Counted from the first letter of the stretch, positions 1 to 8,527 are shown. The stretch is 64,000 bases of DNA from Verticiella alkaliphila (GCF_018904615.1 NZ_JADCNH010000008.1:1-64000), one strand, 5' to 3'. A program made the numbers and translations. The notes: generated by a model from the letters alone, not told the origin.

Positions 1-1
1 C

Positions 2-208
2 AGCGTCGACGGCAATACGGACGCCCCCCAAAGGTCCGCGGGGCCGCGCGGCCCGCGCAAGAGCGCCGCCCGCAAGAGTCCGGGCAATGGCGCAGGCGGC
101 AACGCGGCTGCGCCTCGGGGCCGCAGCGAAGACCGCCAGCCGCGTGGTGCTCGCGCCCACGAGTCGCACCTCGTCATGTCCGCCGTCCGGGGCAACCGCC
201 GCGGCTGA
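2..208 (+). CDS. C-terminal tail of a gene cut by the window edge
   Basis: An open frame enters from the left edge and stops at 206-208. Its 68 residues are rich in Gly, Arg, Ala and Pro and end in GNRRG, the look of a basic disordered tail such as those on RNA-modifying or RNA-binding proteins of Burkholderiales (for example RluB-type pseudouridine synthases). No domain is visible, so the function cannot be assigned. A perfect GC-rich hairpin (ACCCGGGC/GCCCGGGT) follows near 258-275, but it has no T-tract. Another frame is also open here, so the call rests only on composition and a plausible stop. Confidence 0.35.
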   Translation, partial: SVDGNTDAPQRSAGPRGPRKSAARKSPGNGAGGNAAAPRGRSEDRQPRGARAHESHLVMSAVRGNRRG

Positions 209-274
209 TCACGCCTGGATGCAGCCAGGTGCGCGCGTCAGGGTTGCGCGCGCGCCTACCCGGGCTTGCCCGGG

Positions 275-305
275 TTGGACGCCCTCCGGGCATGTCCATT
301 ACAAT
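275..305 (+). promoter_or_regulatory. Candidate sigma-70 promoter for the cytochrome pair
   Basis: TTGGAC (275-280) and TACAAT (300-305) lie 19 bases apart, 64 bases before the cytochrome start at 369. The spacer is longer than the ideal 17, so this is only a candidate. Confidence 0.3.
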
Positions 306-368
306 CTGCAAGTTTGCCGCGTCGCGCAGCGCCGCGTTCCGTCAGCTTTCGAAGATATAGAACAACCC

Positions 369-722
369 ATGAGACTAGGCATACGGCGGGCGGTGCCCGC
401 ATTGGCAGTACTGGCAGCCTGTTCGATTTTCGGCACCGCACGCGCAGCGGACGCCGCGGCGCCCATCGAAGGCAACATCGACGACGCGAAGAACAAGATC
501 TCGATGTGTATCGGCTGTCATGGCATTCCGGGCTATCGCGCAAGCTTCCCGGAGGTCTACCACGTGCCGAAGATCGGCGGCCAGAATGCTGCCTACATCA
601 CCGCAGCCCTCAATGCGTATGCCACTGGCGCCCGCTCGCATCCCACGATGGACGCGATCGCCAAGAGCCTGTCGGAGCAGGACATCGCCGACCTCGCGGC
701 CTATTACGCCAATCAGAAGTGA
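369..722 (+). CDS. Small periplasmic cytochrome c (class I)
   Basis: This 117-residue protein carries an N-terminal signal peptide (hydrophobic stretch ending near ARA-ADA, about residue 27), one covalent haem site CIGCH at about residues 42-46, and a late Met that could be the axial ligand. It is a periplasmic electron carrier of the cytochrome c4/c5 size class; its partner oxidase or reductase is not in the window. The frame is open upstream to position 87, but that part is low-complexity and the signal peptide begins exactly at 369, so 369 is the start. A second cytochrome gene follows after 13 bases, suggesting co-transcription. Confidence 0.85.
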   Translation: MRLGIRRAVPALAVLAACSIFGTARAADAAAPIEGNIDDAKNKISMCIGCHGIPGYRASFPEVYHVPKIGGQNAAYITAALNAYATGARSHPTMDAIAKSLSEQDIADLAAYYANQK

Positions 723-735
723 CCAGGGGCAGACG

Positions 736-1098
736 ATGAAGCGCATCACTCTCGCCCTTGCGGGCATCGCCCTGGCCGCATCGGCCAGTCAAGCCCTCGC
801 CGCCGACCTGCAAGCAGGCCGCGCCGTGTGGGAAAAATTCAACTGTGCGTCGTGTCACGGCGCGGACGCCAAGACGTCCGTGGATCCGGCCTACCCGATC
901 CTGGCCGGCCAGCACGAGGACTTCCTCGCGCACGCTCTGCGCGCCTACCAGCGCGGCCAGGCGGGTCTGCCCGCCAGCGCCAACGTGCGCAAGAACGCCG
1001 TGATGGGCGCCTTCGCCGTGCAGCTATCGAATCAGGACATCAACAACGTGGCAGCCTGGCTTGCCTCGCAACCCGGCCCGCTGGCCACGCGCCGCTGA
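736..1098 (+). CDS. Small periplasmic cytochrome c (class I)
   Basis: This 120-residue protein has a clear signal peptide (MKRITLALAG to about ALA-AD, residue 23) and a single haem-binding CASCH motif at about residues 38-42. The later Met in NAVMGAFA is a plausible sixth ligand. It resembles the preceding cytochrome in size and layout, so the pair may be an old tandem duplication or a two-cytochrome relay. The start is placed at the Met of the signal peptide, 13 bases after the previous stop. An intrinsic terminator lies 40 bases past its stop and closes the two-gene unit. Confidence 0.87.
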   Translation: MKRITLALAGIALAASASQALAADLQAGRAVWEKFNCASCHGADAKTSVDPAYPILAGQHEDFLAHALRAYQRGQAGLPASANVRKNAVMGAFAVQLSNQDINNVAAWLASQPGPLATRR

Positions 1099-1138
1099 GG
1101 CCGCGACCGGTTGACGCCGGTGTGCTGGCAGTGCTGTC

Positions 1139-1163
1139 AAGACCCGGCCTGGCCGGGTCTTTT
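1139..1163 (+). terminator. Intrinsic terminator after the cytochrome pair
   Basis: AAGACCCGGCC (1139-1149) and GGCCGGGTCTT (1151-1161) form a GC-rich hairpin running into T residues. It serves the plus-strand cytochrome genes, and because A residues precede the left arm it could also work for the minus-strand gene ending at 1230. Confidence 0.75.
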
Positions 1164-1229
1164 CACGAGGTCGCCCGGCTTTGGTTCGCCCTGGCCGATG
1201 ACGCCTTCGCGTGAGGCGCGCGTCCCGCC

Positions 1230-1655
1230 TCAGCTCGTGGCGCGCCGACGAATCAGTTCCAGGTACTTGTCCGAATCAGGCGGCTGCCGGTTACGCTGGG
1301 CTTCCCAGACGATCTGCCCCAGGCACTCCATGATCTCGTGCGCGGCATGGTGTGCGTCGGTGCGCGCGGCCAGACGCTGATAGGCGTCACGGATGCCGGG
1401 CGGCTGGTCGATGGACAACTGCTCGGCAATCGCCAGATGCATCGACAGATGCAGGAACGGGTTGGTCTGGCCCGCCTCCACCGCGTAGTCCGCCGCCGAT
1501 GCTTCGTCCGACATCAGGGTCTCGTGATACTCGGGGTGCTCGATGACCCAGTCGAGCGCCATGGCTTCCAGCGGCGTGAGAATCTCGTCCTGCTGGTGCT
1601 TGCGCCAGGTTTCCCGGAAGAAACTGCGCACCTGCTCTCGGGAAGGATTGAACAT
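1230..1655 (-). CDS. DUF1841 family protein
   Basis: The product is 141 residues, beginning MFNPSREQVRSFF and ending in RRRATS. The conserved start, the central HPEYH segment, and the stretch NPFLHLSMHLAIAEQ followed by HHAAHEIMECLGQIVWEAQR are typical of DUF1841, a small soluble family of unknown function in beta- and gammaproteobacteria. The several His and Glu residues in the second half could bind metal, which is inference only. The frame is open 66 codons further upstream, but that stretch overlaps the lysC promoter and start and does not look like protein, so the start is at 1655. The gene is divergent from lysC. Confidence 0.8.
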   Translation of the reverse strand: MFNPSREQVRSFFRETWRKHQQDEILTPLEAMALDWVIEHPEYHETLMSDEASAADYAVEAGQTNPFLHLSMHLAIAEQLSIDQPPGIRDAYQRLAARTDAHHAAHEIMECLGQIVWEAQRNRQPPDSDKYLELIRRRATS

Positions 1656-1718
1656 AGAGGACCTCGCCTTGCGAAGCCCCGATTTTACCGCGCCGGCTTC
1701 CTGCGGCAGACGCAAGAT

Positions 1719-1747
1719 TTGGCGATCCGCGCCGTTACCGCTATAGT
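1719..1747 (+). promoter_or_regulatory. Sigma-70 promoter for lysC
   Basis: TTGGCG (1719-1724) and TATAGT (1742-1747) are separated by exactly 17 bases and lie about 50 bases before the lysC start. Confidence 0.6.
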
Positions 1748-1797
1748 TTTCGGTTTTGTGCGCCCCGGCGCTCAACATCTTTTCCGCAGGCATCGCA

Positions 1798-3060
1798 ATG
1801 GCTCTATACGTACACAAATACGGCGGGACGTCGATGGGCTCGGTCGAGCGCATTCAGAACGTGGCCCGGCGTGTCGCCAAGTGGCACCAGGCCGGTCACC
1901 AGGTCGTCGTCGTTCCCTCGGCCATGTCCGGCGAGACCAACCGCCTGCTCGGCATGGCCCGCGAGATCCAGAAAAATCCGGATCCTCGCGAACTCGACAT
2001 GCTCGCCTCCACGGGCGAACAGGTGAGCGTCGCCCTGCTCAGCATGGCCCTGCAGGAACTGGGCGTTGCCGCGCGCAGCTACGCGGGCTGGCAAGTCCCG
2101 ATCCGCACCGACTCGGCCTTCAACAAGGCCCGCATCCAGTCGATCGATGACGCGCGCGTGCGCGCCGACCTGGATGCCAACAAGGTCGTGATCATCACGG
2201 GCTTCCAGGGCGTGGACGACCAGAACAACATCACGACGCTCGGCCGTGGCGGCTCGGACACCTCGGCCGTGGCCGTGGCCGCTGCCATGGGCGCCGTCGA
2301 GTGCCTCATCTACACCGACGTGGACGGCGTCTACACGACGGACCCGCGCGTGGTGCCCGAGGCACGCCGCATGAACGTCATCTCCTTCGAGGAGATGCTC
2401 GAGATGGCCTCGCTGGGCTCCAAGGTGTTGCAGATCCGCTCGGTGGAATTCGCCGGTCGTTATCGCATGCCCACCCGCGTGCTGTCATCGCTTACCGACC
2501 CCACCGGCTCGCTGGCCGAGGAAATGGCGTCGGGCACCCTGATCACTTTCGAGGAAGACGAAAAAATGGAAACCGCCGCCGTCTCGGGTATCGCGTTCAG
2601 CCGCGACGAAGCCAAGCTCACCCTGCTCGCCGTGCCGGACAAGCCCGGCATCGCCCACAGCATCCTGGGCCCGATCGCTGCGGCCAACATCGACGTCGAC
2701 GTCATCGTGCAGAACCAGTCCGTGGCAGGCACGACGGACTTCTCCTTCACCGTGAACCGCGCCGAATACAACCGCGCCGTCGAGGTGCTGACCAAGGAAG
2801 TCCAGCCTGCCGTTGGCGCGCGCGAAGTGGTCACCGACGACAAGGTGTGCAAGGTCTCGATCGTGGGCATCGGCATGCGTTCGCACGTGGGCATCGCCAG
2901 CCTGATGTTCCAGACGCTGTCGCAGGAAGGCATCAACATCCAGATGATCAGCACGAGCGAGATCAAGACCTCCGTGATCATCGCCGACAAGTACATGGAA
3001 CTGGCCGTGCGCGCCTTGCACAAGGCGTTCGGCCTGGATCAGCCCGGCGGCAGCCTCTGA
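1798..3060 (+). CDS. lysC: Aspartate kinase
   Basis: Aspartokinase phosphorylates aspartate, the first step to lysine, threonine, methionine and diaminopimelate. The 420-residue protein has the N-terminal catalytic motif [10 protein letters not shown] (about residues 5-14), the nucleotide/substrate loop [12 protein letters not shown] (about 145-157) and the [13 protein letters not shown] segment, followed from about residue 260 by two ACT domains ([15 protein letters not shown] and [13 protein letters not shown]), the site of feedback inhibition by end-product amino acids. Length and layout match the stand-alone class with tandem ACT repeats. The start at 1798 matches the family N-terminus; an extra 14 in-frame codons upstream overlap the promoter. 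Confidence 0.97.
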   Translation: MALYVHKYGGTSMGSVERIQNVARRVAKWHQAGHQVVVVPSAMSGETNRLLGMAREIQKNPDPRELDMLASTGEQVSVALLSMALQELGVAARSYAGWQVPIRTDSAFNKARIQSIDDARVRADLDANKVVIITGFQGVDDQNNITTLGRGGSDTSAVAVAAAMGAVECLIYTDVDGVYTTDPRVVPEARRMNVISFEEMLEMASLGSKVLQIRSVEFAGRYRMPTRVLSSLTDPTGSLAEEMASGTLITFEEDEKMETAAVSGIAFSRDEAKLTLLAVPDKPGIAHSILGPIAAANIDVDVIVQNQSVAGTTDFSFTVNRAEYNRAVEVLTKEVQPAVGAREVVTDDKVCKVSIVGIGMRSHVGIASLMFQTLSQEGINIQMISTSEIKTSVIIADKYMELAVRALHKAFGLDQPGGSL

Positions 3061-3069
3061 TGGCCTGAG

Positions 3070-3094
3070 GTGCGCAAGCCCTCGGCTTGCGCAC
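3070..3094 (+). other. Perfect hairpin after lysC
   Basis: GTGCGCAAGCC (3070-3080) is the exact complement of GGCTTGCGCAC (3084-3094), with a three-base loop, ten bases after the lysC stop. There is no T-tract, so it may protect the 3' end or assist termination rather than be a standard intrinsic terminator. Confidence 0.4.
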
Positions 3095-3155
3095 GCGACC
3101 TGCCGAAAGGCGGTCACAACGGCTCGATAGTCGTGCTAGAATACTGATCTTCTTC

Positions 3156-3247
3156 GGAGACGTGCCCGAGTGGCCGAAGGGGCTCCCCTGCTAAGGGAGT
3201 ATGCGGCTAAAACTGCATCGTGGGTTCGAATCCCACCGTCTCCGCCA
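3156..3247 (+). tRNA. tRNA-Ser (anticodon GCU)
   Basis: The 92-base sequence folds as a class II tRNA: acceptor GGAGACG pairs with CGTCTCC, the anticodon stem CTCCC/GGGAG frames the loop with GCT at 3190-3192, a long variable arm follows, the T arm contains GGTTCGAATCC, and the 3' end encodes CCA. It decodes AGC/AGU serine codons. A weak promoter-like TAGAAT lies at 3137-3142. A terminator follows 25 bases later. Confidence 0.97.
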
Positions 3248-3271
3248 GATTCGCCGGCGCATCACCGGCTG

Positions 3272-3307
3272 AAAAAACCCGCTGCTCGCAAGAGCCGCGG
3301 GTTTTTT
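3272..3307 (+). terminator. Intrinsic terminator after tRNA-Ser
   Basis: The run AAAAAACCCGC is followed by GCTC, the loop GCAA, then GAGC and GCGGGTTTTTT. The stem has one mismatch, and the A/T flanks make it potentially bidirectional. Confidence 0.85.
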
Positions 3308-3381
3308 CATGGCCGCTCGCAGCGCAAGCGTCTGGCGAGCCCGTCGCTATACTGCTGCGATCGTCCGCCAGCCTCCGTCCC

Positions 3382-4266
3382 ATGCGCCTGCGCCACCTCG
3401 AGATCTTCCATGCTGTCATGCGCGCTGGGTCCGTCAGTGGCGCGGCCGAACTGCTGCACCTGTCGCAATCGGCAGCGAGCAAGGCGCTCGCGCAGGCCGA
3501 GCATGCCCTGGGCCTGCCGTTGTTCCATCGCGTGCAAGGCCGGCTCGTGCACACGCGCGAGGCCGAGCAATTGTATGGACAAACCGCGGCCCTCTTCGCG
3601 CAGGTCGATCAGGTCCGGCGCCTGGCGCGCCATCTGCAGCAGAACCCAGACGGCCAGTTGCGCATCGGTTGCCTGCCCAGTCTCGGGCTGGGCCTCATCC
3701 CCGGTGCCGTGCGCACGTTTCGCACGCGCTTTCCCAAGGTGCCCCTGGAAGTCCTGACGGGCAATGGCGACGAGCTGCTGGACCGGCTACTGGCGCGCGA
3801 GCTCGACCTGGTCGTGTGCTTCGACGTGCCGCTGCGCCCGGCGCTCACCCGGCTCCCGTTGGGGGATATCCGCGTGGTGCACCTGGCACCCGCGGGAGGC
3901 GACGCTGCCCCGGACACGCCCATTCCGCTGGCCTCGCTCGATCCGCAACACGGCATCGGTGTGGGCGGCAGTGATCCGCTGGCCCACGCCATCCGTGACG
4001 CCTGGGAAGGGTCCCATGCACCGGAGGCCGCGCCGTTGCTCGAGACCCGCACCTACTCCGTGGCAGCCGCGCTGGCACGCGAAGGCCTGGGCTTCGCCCT
4101 GGTCGATGAGATCAGCGCCCGTGCGCTGGGCCACGACATGCGCATCACGCCGATCGCTCCAGCCGTGAGTGTGCGGGCGGTGGTCTTTCACGCGACGGCG
4201 GACGTGCGCTCGCTGGCCTTCGATGCGTTCGTTGGCGACCTCAAGGCAGCGCTTCCGGCGCCCTGA
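3382..4266 (+). CDS. LysR-family transcriptional regulator
   Basis: This 294-residue protein begins MRLRHLEIFHAVMRAG, with the LysR helix-turn-helix in about residues 1-60 (SVSGAAELLHLSQSAASKAL) and a periplasmic-binding-like effector domain from about residue 88. The family usually activates an adjacent operon in response to a small ligand. Here the downstream genes encode a Bug receptor, a D-amino-acid oxidoreductase, an N-acyl-D-amino-acid deacylase and RidA, so the ligand may be a D-amino acid or its acyl derivative (inference). The frame is open further upstream through the tRNA and its terminator, which cannot be coding, so the start at 3382 is well supported. Confidence 0.9.
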   Translation: MRLRHLEIFHAVMRAGSVSGAAELLHLSQSAASKALAQAEHALGLPLFHRVQGRLVHTREAEQLYGQTAALFAQVDQVRRLARHLQQNPDGQLRIGCLPSLGLGLIPGAVRTFRTRFPKVPLEVLTGNGDELLDRLLARELDLVVCFDVPLRPALTRLPLGDIRVVHLAPAGGDAAPDTPIPLASLDPQHGIGVGGSDPLAHAIRDAWEGSHAPEAAPLLETRTYSVAAALAREGLGFALVDEISARALGHDMRITPIAPAVSVRAVVFHATADVRSLAFDAFVGDLKAALPAP

Positions 4267-4381
4267 GGGCAGTCGAAAACGACTACCCCCGCGGACTTTT
4301 TTCCATAGGCAGCAGGTGCCTGGCAGTCCGATACTGGCCGTGGCGCGTCAACCGTCGCGCAGCCTCTCCGGGGAATATCCG

Positions 4382-5347
4382 ATGTCTGCCCGTCTCGTTC
4401 GCCTGCTGCCTCTCGTCCTTGCCACCTTGTCGATGTCCGCGGCTCACGCTGCCTGGCCAGAACGGCCTGTGCGTATCGTCGTGCCGTCGGCTGCGGGTGG
4501 CAGCCCCGACATCGTCACGCGCCTCCTGAGCAAGCCGCTGTCCGAACGCCTGGGCCAGCCGGTGGTGATCGAGAACCGCCCGGGCGCAGCAGGCAACATC
4601 GGCATGCAGACGGTGATGACGGCTGCGCCCGACGGCTATACGCTGGGCTTTGGCAACAATGCCACGCTGGCGACCAACGAGTTCCTCTTCAGCCAACTGC
4701 CCTATGACCCGGCCGCGCTCACCCCAGTGATCTATCTGGCGCGCACCGCCAGCCTGCTGGTGGTGAACCCGCAACTGCCGGTGCACAGCATCGCCGAGCT
4801 CATCGACTACGGCAAGGCCCAGCCGCACGGCTTCTCGTATGGATCCGGCGGCACCGGCACCTCGGGCCACCTGGGCGCCGAGCTCTTTCGCACGCTGGTC
4901 GACGTGCCTGGCATGCACGTGCCGTACAAGGGCGCTCCCCAGGCGATCAGCGATCTCATGGGCGCGCGCTTCGACTTCATGCTGGACAATCTCGCGTCGG
5001 TGGGCCCCAGCGTGAGCGGCGGCAAGCTGCGCGCGCTCGCCATCACGTCGCGCGAACGCTCGCCACGCTTTCCGGATGTGCCCACCTTGCACGAGTCCGG
5101 CCTGACGGATTTCGACATGCAGGCGTGGGCGGCCATCGTCGCGCCGCCCGGCACGCCCGAGCCCGTCGTGCAGCGCCTGAACGCCGAACTCAACGCCATC
5201 CTCAAGGATCCGGCGGTGCAGGCCCAGCTCGGTCAGCTCGCCTTCGTGCCGGCCGGCGGCAGTCCGGCGGATCTCACGGCCTGGATGCAGGCCGAGCGCG
5301 TGAAGTGGGGCGAGGTCGTGCGCACGAGCGGCGCGAAGGTGGATTGA
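4382..5347 (+). CDS. Bug/TctC-family periplasmic solute receptor
   Basis: The 321-residue protein has a signal peptide (hydrophobic core ending SAAHA at about residue 20) and the family opening WPERPVRIVVPSAAGGSPD, followed by ENRPGAAGNIG, APDGYTLGF and the mid-protein VPYKGAPQAISDLM. Bug proteins bind small carboxylates or amino acids in the periplasm. No membrane subunits (TctA/TctB) are encoded nearby, as is usual for orphan Bug genes. The stop is only seven bases before the FAD oxidoreductase, so the two are probably co-transcribed and the ligand may be the substrate of the downstream enzymes. Confidence 0.92.
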   Translation: MSARLVRLLPLVLATLSMSAAHAAWPERPVRIVVPSAAGGSPDIVTRLLSKPLSERLGQPVVIENRPGAAGNIGMQTVMTAAPDGYTLGFGNNATLATNEFLFSQLPYDPAALTPVIYLARTASLLVVNPQLPVHSIAELIDYGKAQPHGFSYGSGGTGTSGHLGAELFRTLVDVPGMHVPYKGAPQAISDLMGARFDFMLDNLASVGPSVSGGKLRALAITSRERSPRFPDVPTLHESGLTDFDMQAWAAIVAPPGTPEPVVQRLNAELNAILKDPAVQAQLGQLAFVPAGGSPADLTAWMQAERVKWGEVVRTSGAKVD

Positions 5348-5354
5348 TCGCCCG

Positions 5355-6671
5355 ATGACTTCCCCTGCGACTGCCACCTACTGGGATGCGGCCCCTGCCG
5401 AGCGCACGGGACACGTCACGGTCATCGGCGCCGGCATCATCGGACTCACGAGCGCCGCAGCCCTCGTGCGCTCAGGCCGCACGGTGACGGTGCTTGATGC
5501 GCACACCGAGGTGGGCCAAGGCGCCAGCCTCGCCAACGGGTGCCAACTCTCGTATGCCTATGTTGCGCCGCTCGCGCAGCCAGGCGTGCTGGCCGAGCTG
5601 CCGCAACTGCTGCTGTCGCGCCATGCGCCCCTGAAGATCGTGCCGCGGTGGGACCCGGCCCAATGGCGCTGGCTGCTCAGCTTCCTGGCCGCCTGCCGAT
5701 CCCGGCGCGCGCGCGAAGGATCGCTTGCGCTGCTGGCCCTGGCCAGTCTGAGCCGCGCCGAGACCGATGCCTGGCTGCGCGATGCGGATCGCGCCTCGCT
5801 GGGCTTCTCTGACCACGGCAAACTGGTGGTCATGCCCAGCGAACACGCCATGGCGCAAGCCCGGCGGCAGATGGCGCTGCAGGCGCCCTTCGGCCCCGTG
5901 CAGCATGCCGTCGGCGTCGATGCGTGTCTGGACCTGGAGCCAGCCTTGCATGAGCTACGCCACCGCATGGCCGGGGCTATTTACACCCCCAGCGACTGCG
6001 CCATCGACAGCGCCGCCCTGTGCCGCGATCTGGAGATGCGTCTGCGCGCGCGCGGCGTGCAGTTCGAACTCGGCACGCAGGTGACGGGCTTTGCACGGCG
6101 CGCAGATCGCATCGTGCGGCTCGAGACCTCGCGCGGCCACCGGGACGTCGAATCCGTCGTGCTCGCCACGGGCGCCCACAGTGCCGCCGTGACCCGCCAA
6201 CTCGGCTTTCGTGTGCCGGTCTATCCCTTGAAGGGCTACAGCCTCACCGTGCCGCTGCGCGACCCGACGGCCGTGCCGCGCGTCAGCGTGACGGACGCGG
6301 CCCGCAAGCTCGTGTACGCCCGCATCGGCGGGCACCTGCGCGTGGCCGGCATGGCCGAGATCCGCGGCCATGACCACCAGCTGGACGCGCACCGCGTCGC
6401 CACGCTGGCGACGCAGACACGGGAGGCGTTCGGCGACGCCGTGGACATCGGCAACGCGACGCCCTGGACGGGCCTGCGCCCTGCCACGCCGAACTCGGTG
6501 CCCATCATTCGCCAGTCACCCGTACGCAATCTCTTTCTGAACATCGGGCACGGCGCGCTCGGCCTGACCCTGGCCTTCGGCGCTGCCCGCCGGCTGGTCG
6601 ACGCGCTCGATGCCGCGCTGGCCCCCACCCAAGGACGCCCATGTCTGAATCCCGCCATTACGACCTCTTGA
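5355..6671 (+). CDS. FAD-dependent D-amino-acid dehydrogenase (DadA-like)
   Basis: This 438-residue flavoprotein has the FAD-binding Rossmann motif VTVIGAGIIGLTSAAALVRSG at about residues 21-41, the VLDAHTEVGQGAS region that binds the ribose, and the C-terminal FAD motif TPWTGLRPATPNSVPIIR followed by NIGHGALGLTLAFG, which is characteristic of DadA-type dehydrogenases. The family oxidises D-amino acids to imino acids, which become 2-oxo acids and ammonia. It sits between a Bug receptor and an N-acyl-D-amino-acid deacylase, and its 3' end overlaps the deacylase start by 31 bases. Substrate range cannot be read from sequence; glycine/sarcosine or hydroxyproline oxidases are close relatives. Confidence 0.85.
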   Translation: MTSPATATYWDAAPAERTGHVTVIGAGIIGLTSAAALVRSGRTVTVLDAHTEVGQGASLANGCQLSYAYVAPLAQPGVLAELPQLLLSRHAPLKIVPRWDPAQWRWLLSFLAACRSRRAREGSLALLALASLSRAETDAWLRDADRASLGFSDHGKLVVMPSEHAMAQARRQMALQAPFGPVQHAVGVDACLDLEPALHELRHRMAGAIYTPSDCAIDSAALCRDLEMRLRARGVQFELGTQVTGFARRADRIVRLETSRGHRDVESVVLATGAHSAAVTRQLGFRVPVYPLKGYSLTVPLRDPTAVPRVSVTDAARKLVYARIGGHLRVAGMAEIRGHDHQLDAHRVATLATQTREAFGDAVDIGNATPWTGLRPATPNSVPIIRQSPVRNLFLNIGHGALGLTLAFGAARRLVDALDAALAPTQGRPCLNPAITTS

Positions 6672-8118
6672 TCCGGGGCGGCACCGTCATCGACGGCACC
6701 CGGCAACCCCGCTTCGACGCGACGTCGGCGTCATGGGTACTCGCATCGTGGCGCTCGGTGATCTGTCCGGCGCCACGGCGGACACGATCATCGACGCCAC
6801 GGGCCGGATCGTCGCGCCCGGCTTCATCGATTCGCACACGCACGACGATCGCGCGCTGCTGGCCGACCCTGATCTTCCCTTCAAGGTGTCGCAGGGCGTG
6901 ACCACGGTGGTCACCGGCAATTGCGGCATCAGCCTCGCGCCGCTGGCCACCGAAAAGGCCATGCCAGCACCGCTCAACCTGCTCGAGGGCCCTGGCGATG
7001 AACGCTTCGGCACGTTCGCCGCCTACGTGGCGGCCCTGCGCGCCAAGCCACCGGCCGTGAATGTCGTGCCGATGGTGGGCCACACCACCCTGCGCGTCAT
7101 GACGATGCCGGATCTGGATGTGCCTGCCACCCCGGACCAGATCGCCGCGATGCAGGGGCTCTTGCGCGAGGCGCTGCAGGCCGGGGCTGTCGGCATGTCC
7201 ACAGGGCCCTACTACCCGCCGGCGGCATCGTCCACCACCCAGGAACTGATCGACGTGGCGCGCCCCCTGGCCGAGCACGGCGCGCTGTACGTCACGCACA
7301 TGCGTGACGAGGCCGATGCCTGCCTGCAGTCGCTCGAAGAGACCTTCACCATCGGGCGGGAAGCCGCCATTCCCGTGCTGATCTCGCACCACAAGCTGAT
7401 GCGCGCGGCCAATCACGGCAAGTCCGTACAGACGCTCGCGCGCATCCGCGAGCAGATGCGCTGCCAGTGCATCAGCCTGGACTGCTACCCGTACACGGCG
7501 AGCTCCACGATGTTGCACCTGGACGAAGCGCGTCTGCAGGGCCGCATCACGATTGCCTCCAGCGGCGCCCGCCCTGAGCTGCAGGGCAAGGATCTGCAGG
7601 ATATCGCCGACGCCTGGGGCGTATCGCTCGGGGAGGCCTCGCGCCGCCTGCAACCGGCCAGCGCCGTGTACTACAGCATGGCCGAAGCGGACGTGCAGCG
7701 CATCCTGGCCTTCGAGCCCACCATGATCGGGTCCGATGGCGTGCCCACAGGCGATCGCCCTCACCCCCGGCTGTGGGGTACGTTTCCGCGGGTGCTGGGC
7801 CACTACAGTCGCGACATCGGCCTCTTCCCGCTGGAGACCGCCGTCTGGAAGATGAGTGGCCTCACGGCCGAGGTGTTCGGCCTGCCCGACCGCGGCCGGG
7901 TGGCGGTCGGGCTTCACGCCGACATCACCGTGTTCGATGCAGGCACCGTGCGTGACGTGGCCGACTACGACGACCCCGCCCGGCCCGCCGACGGGATCGT
8001 CGCCGTCATCGTCAACGGCACGCTCGCCTATCGCGACGGCCAGCATCGACACACCCGCACCGGGCGCGTGCTCACGCGCCAGGCCAACCCCGCCATCCTT
8101 TCTCCAGGAACCGCATGA
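6641..8118 (+). pseudogene. N-acyl-D-amino-acid deacylase, frameshifted near its 5' end
   Basis: Two frames together encode a full D-aminoacylase of about 490 residues. The first 26 residues (MSESRHYDLLIRGGTVIDG...) read from 6641; from 6721 the protein continues in another frame as DVGVMGTRIVALGDL. One missing base between 6720 and 6721 explains the break. The rest is intact: metal motif DSHTHDD, TTVVTGNCGISLAPL, GMSTGPYYPPA, THMRDE, ISHHK, DCYPYTASSTML and IGSDGVPTGDRPHPRL, all typical of the amidohydrolase-superfamily deacylases that release D-amino acids from N-acyl forms. A protein starting at the internal ATG at 6733 would lack the first beta strands of the small domain and is unlikely to fold normally. 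The stop overlaps the RidA start (ATGA). Either a sequencing indel or a recent mutation. Confidence 0.85.
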
Positions 8119-8483
8119 CCGCCCTCGTTCGCCACCCCAGCACCAAACCCCTGCCCCTGTCGCGCGCCGTCCAGGCCGGCGGCTTTCTCTTTCTGTCCGG
8201 CGTGCTGCCCGCCCACCCGGACGGCCAGCCACTGCGCGGCAAGATCGAGGAGGAGACCCGCGCCGTGCTGCGGCAGATCGACGAGGTGCTCACAGGGCTC
8301 GGTGCACGCCGACAGGATGTCGTGCGCGCCACCATCTGGCTGGCGGACCTGGCCGACTTCGCCGGATTCAACGCAGCCTATGCCGAGTACTTTGGCGACA
8401 CGCTGCCCGCACGCTCCACGGTACAGGCCACCCTCAATCGCGGCGCCAAGGTCGAGATCGAAGTCCAGGCCTGGCGCGGCTGA
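8115..8483 (+). CDS. RidA-family enamine/imine deaminase
   Basis: The 122-residue protein has the RidA (YjgF/YER057c/UK114) signatures: SRAVQAGGFLFLSGVLP at the N-terminus, TRAVLRQIDEVLTGLGA in the helix, and the C-terminal RSTVQATLNRGAKVEIEVQA with the conserved substrate-binding Arg and acidic residue. RidA enzymes hydrolyse reactive imine or enamine intermediates to 2-oxo acids. Its start overlaps the preceding stop by four bases (8115-8118), placing it last in the operon; an imine-forming D-amino-acid dehydrogenase upstream gives it an obvious job. Confidence 0.9.
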   Translation: MTALVRHPSTKPLPLSRAVQAGGFLFLSGVLPAHPDGQPLRGKIEEETRAVLRQIDEVLTGLGARRQDVVRATIWLADLADFAGFNAAYAEYFGDTLPARSTVQATLNRGAKVEIEVQAWRG

Positions 8484-8497
8484 CGGCGCCGCCCCCG

Positions 8498-8527
8498 CAT
8501 GGTGCATGGTGATCGCCATGCACCATG
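8498..8527. promoter_or_regulatory. 12-base perfect inverted repeat upstream of the nitrite operon
   Basis: CATGGTGCATGG (8498-8509) is repeated in inverse as CCATGCACCATG (8516-8527) with a six-base spacer, only 15 bases after the RidA stop. It lies about 135-165 bases before the predicted nirB transcription start, the usual distance for an enhancer of a sigma-54 promoter. The TGGTGCA/TGCACCA halves equal NtrC half-sites, but their order is the reverse of the normal NtrC dyad, so the bound protein is uncertain. Confidence 0.5.

Noticed and set aside
87-368. Upstream extension of the first cytochrome reading frame to 87
   Set aside because: The stretch is Ala/Arg-rich and unlike protein, while a clear signal peptide starts at 369.
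6733-8118. Reading the deacylase as an intact gene starting at 6733
   Set aside because: It would lack the conserved first beta strands, and the missing residues are encoded directly upstream in another frame.
8498-8527. Calling the inverted repeat a canonical NtrC site
   Set aside because: The two half-sites are in the reverse order and too far apart for the standard dyad.
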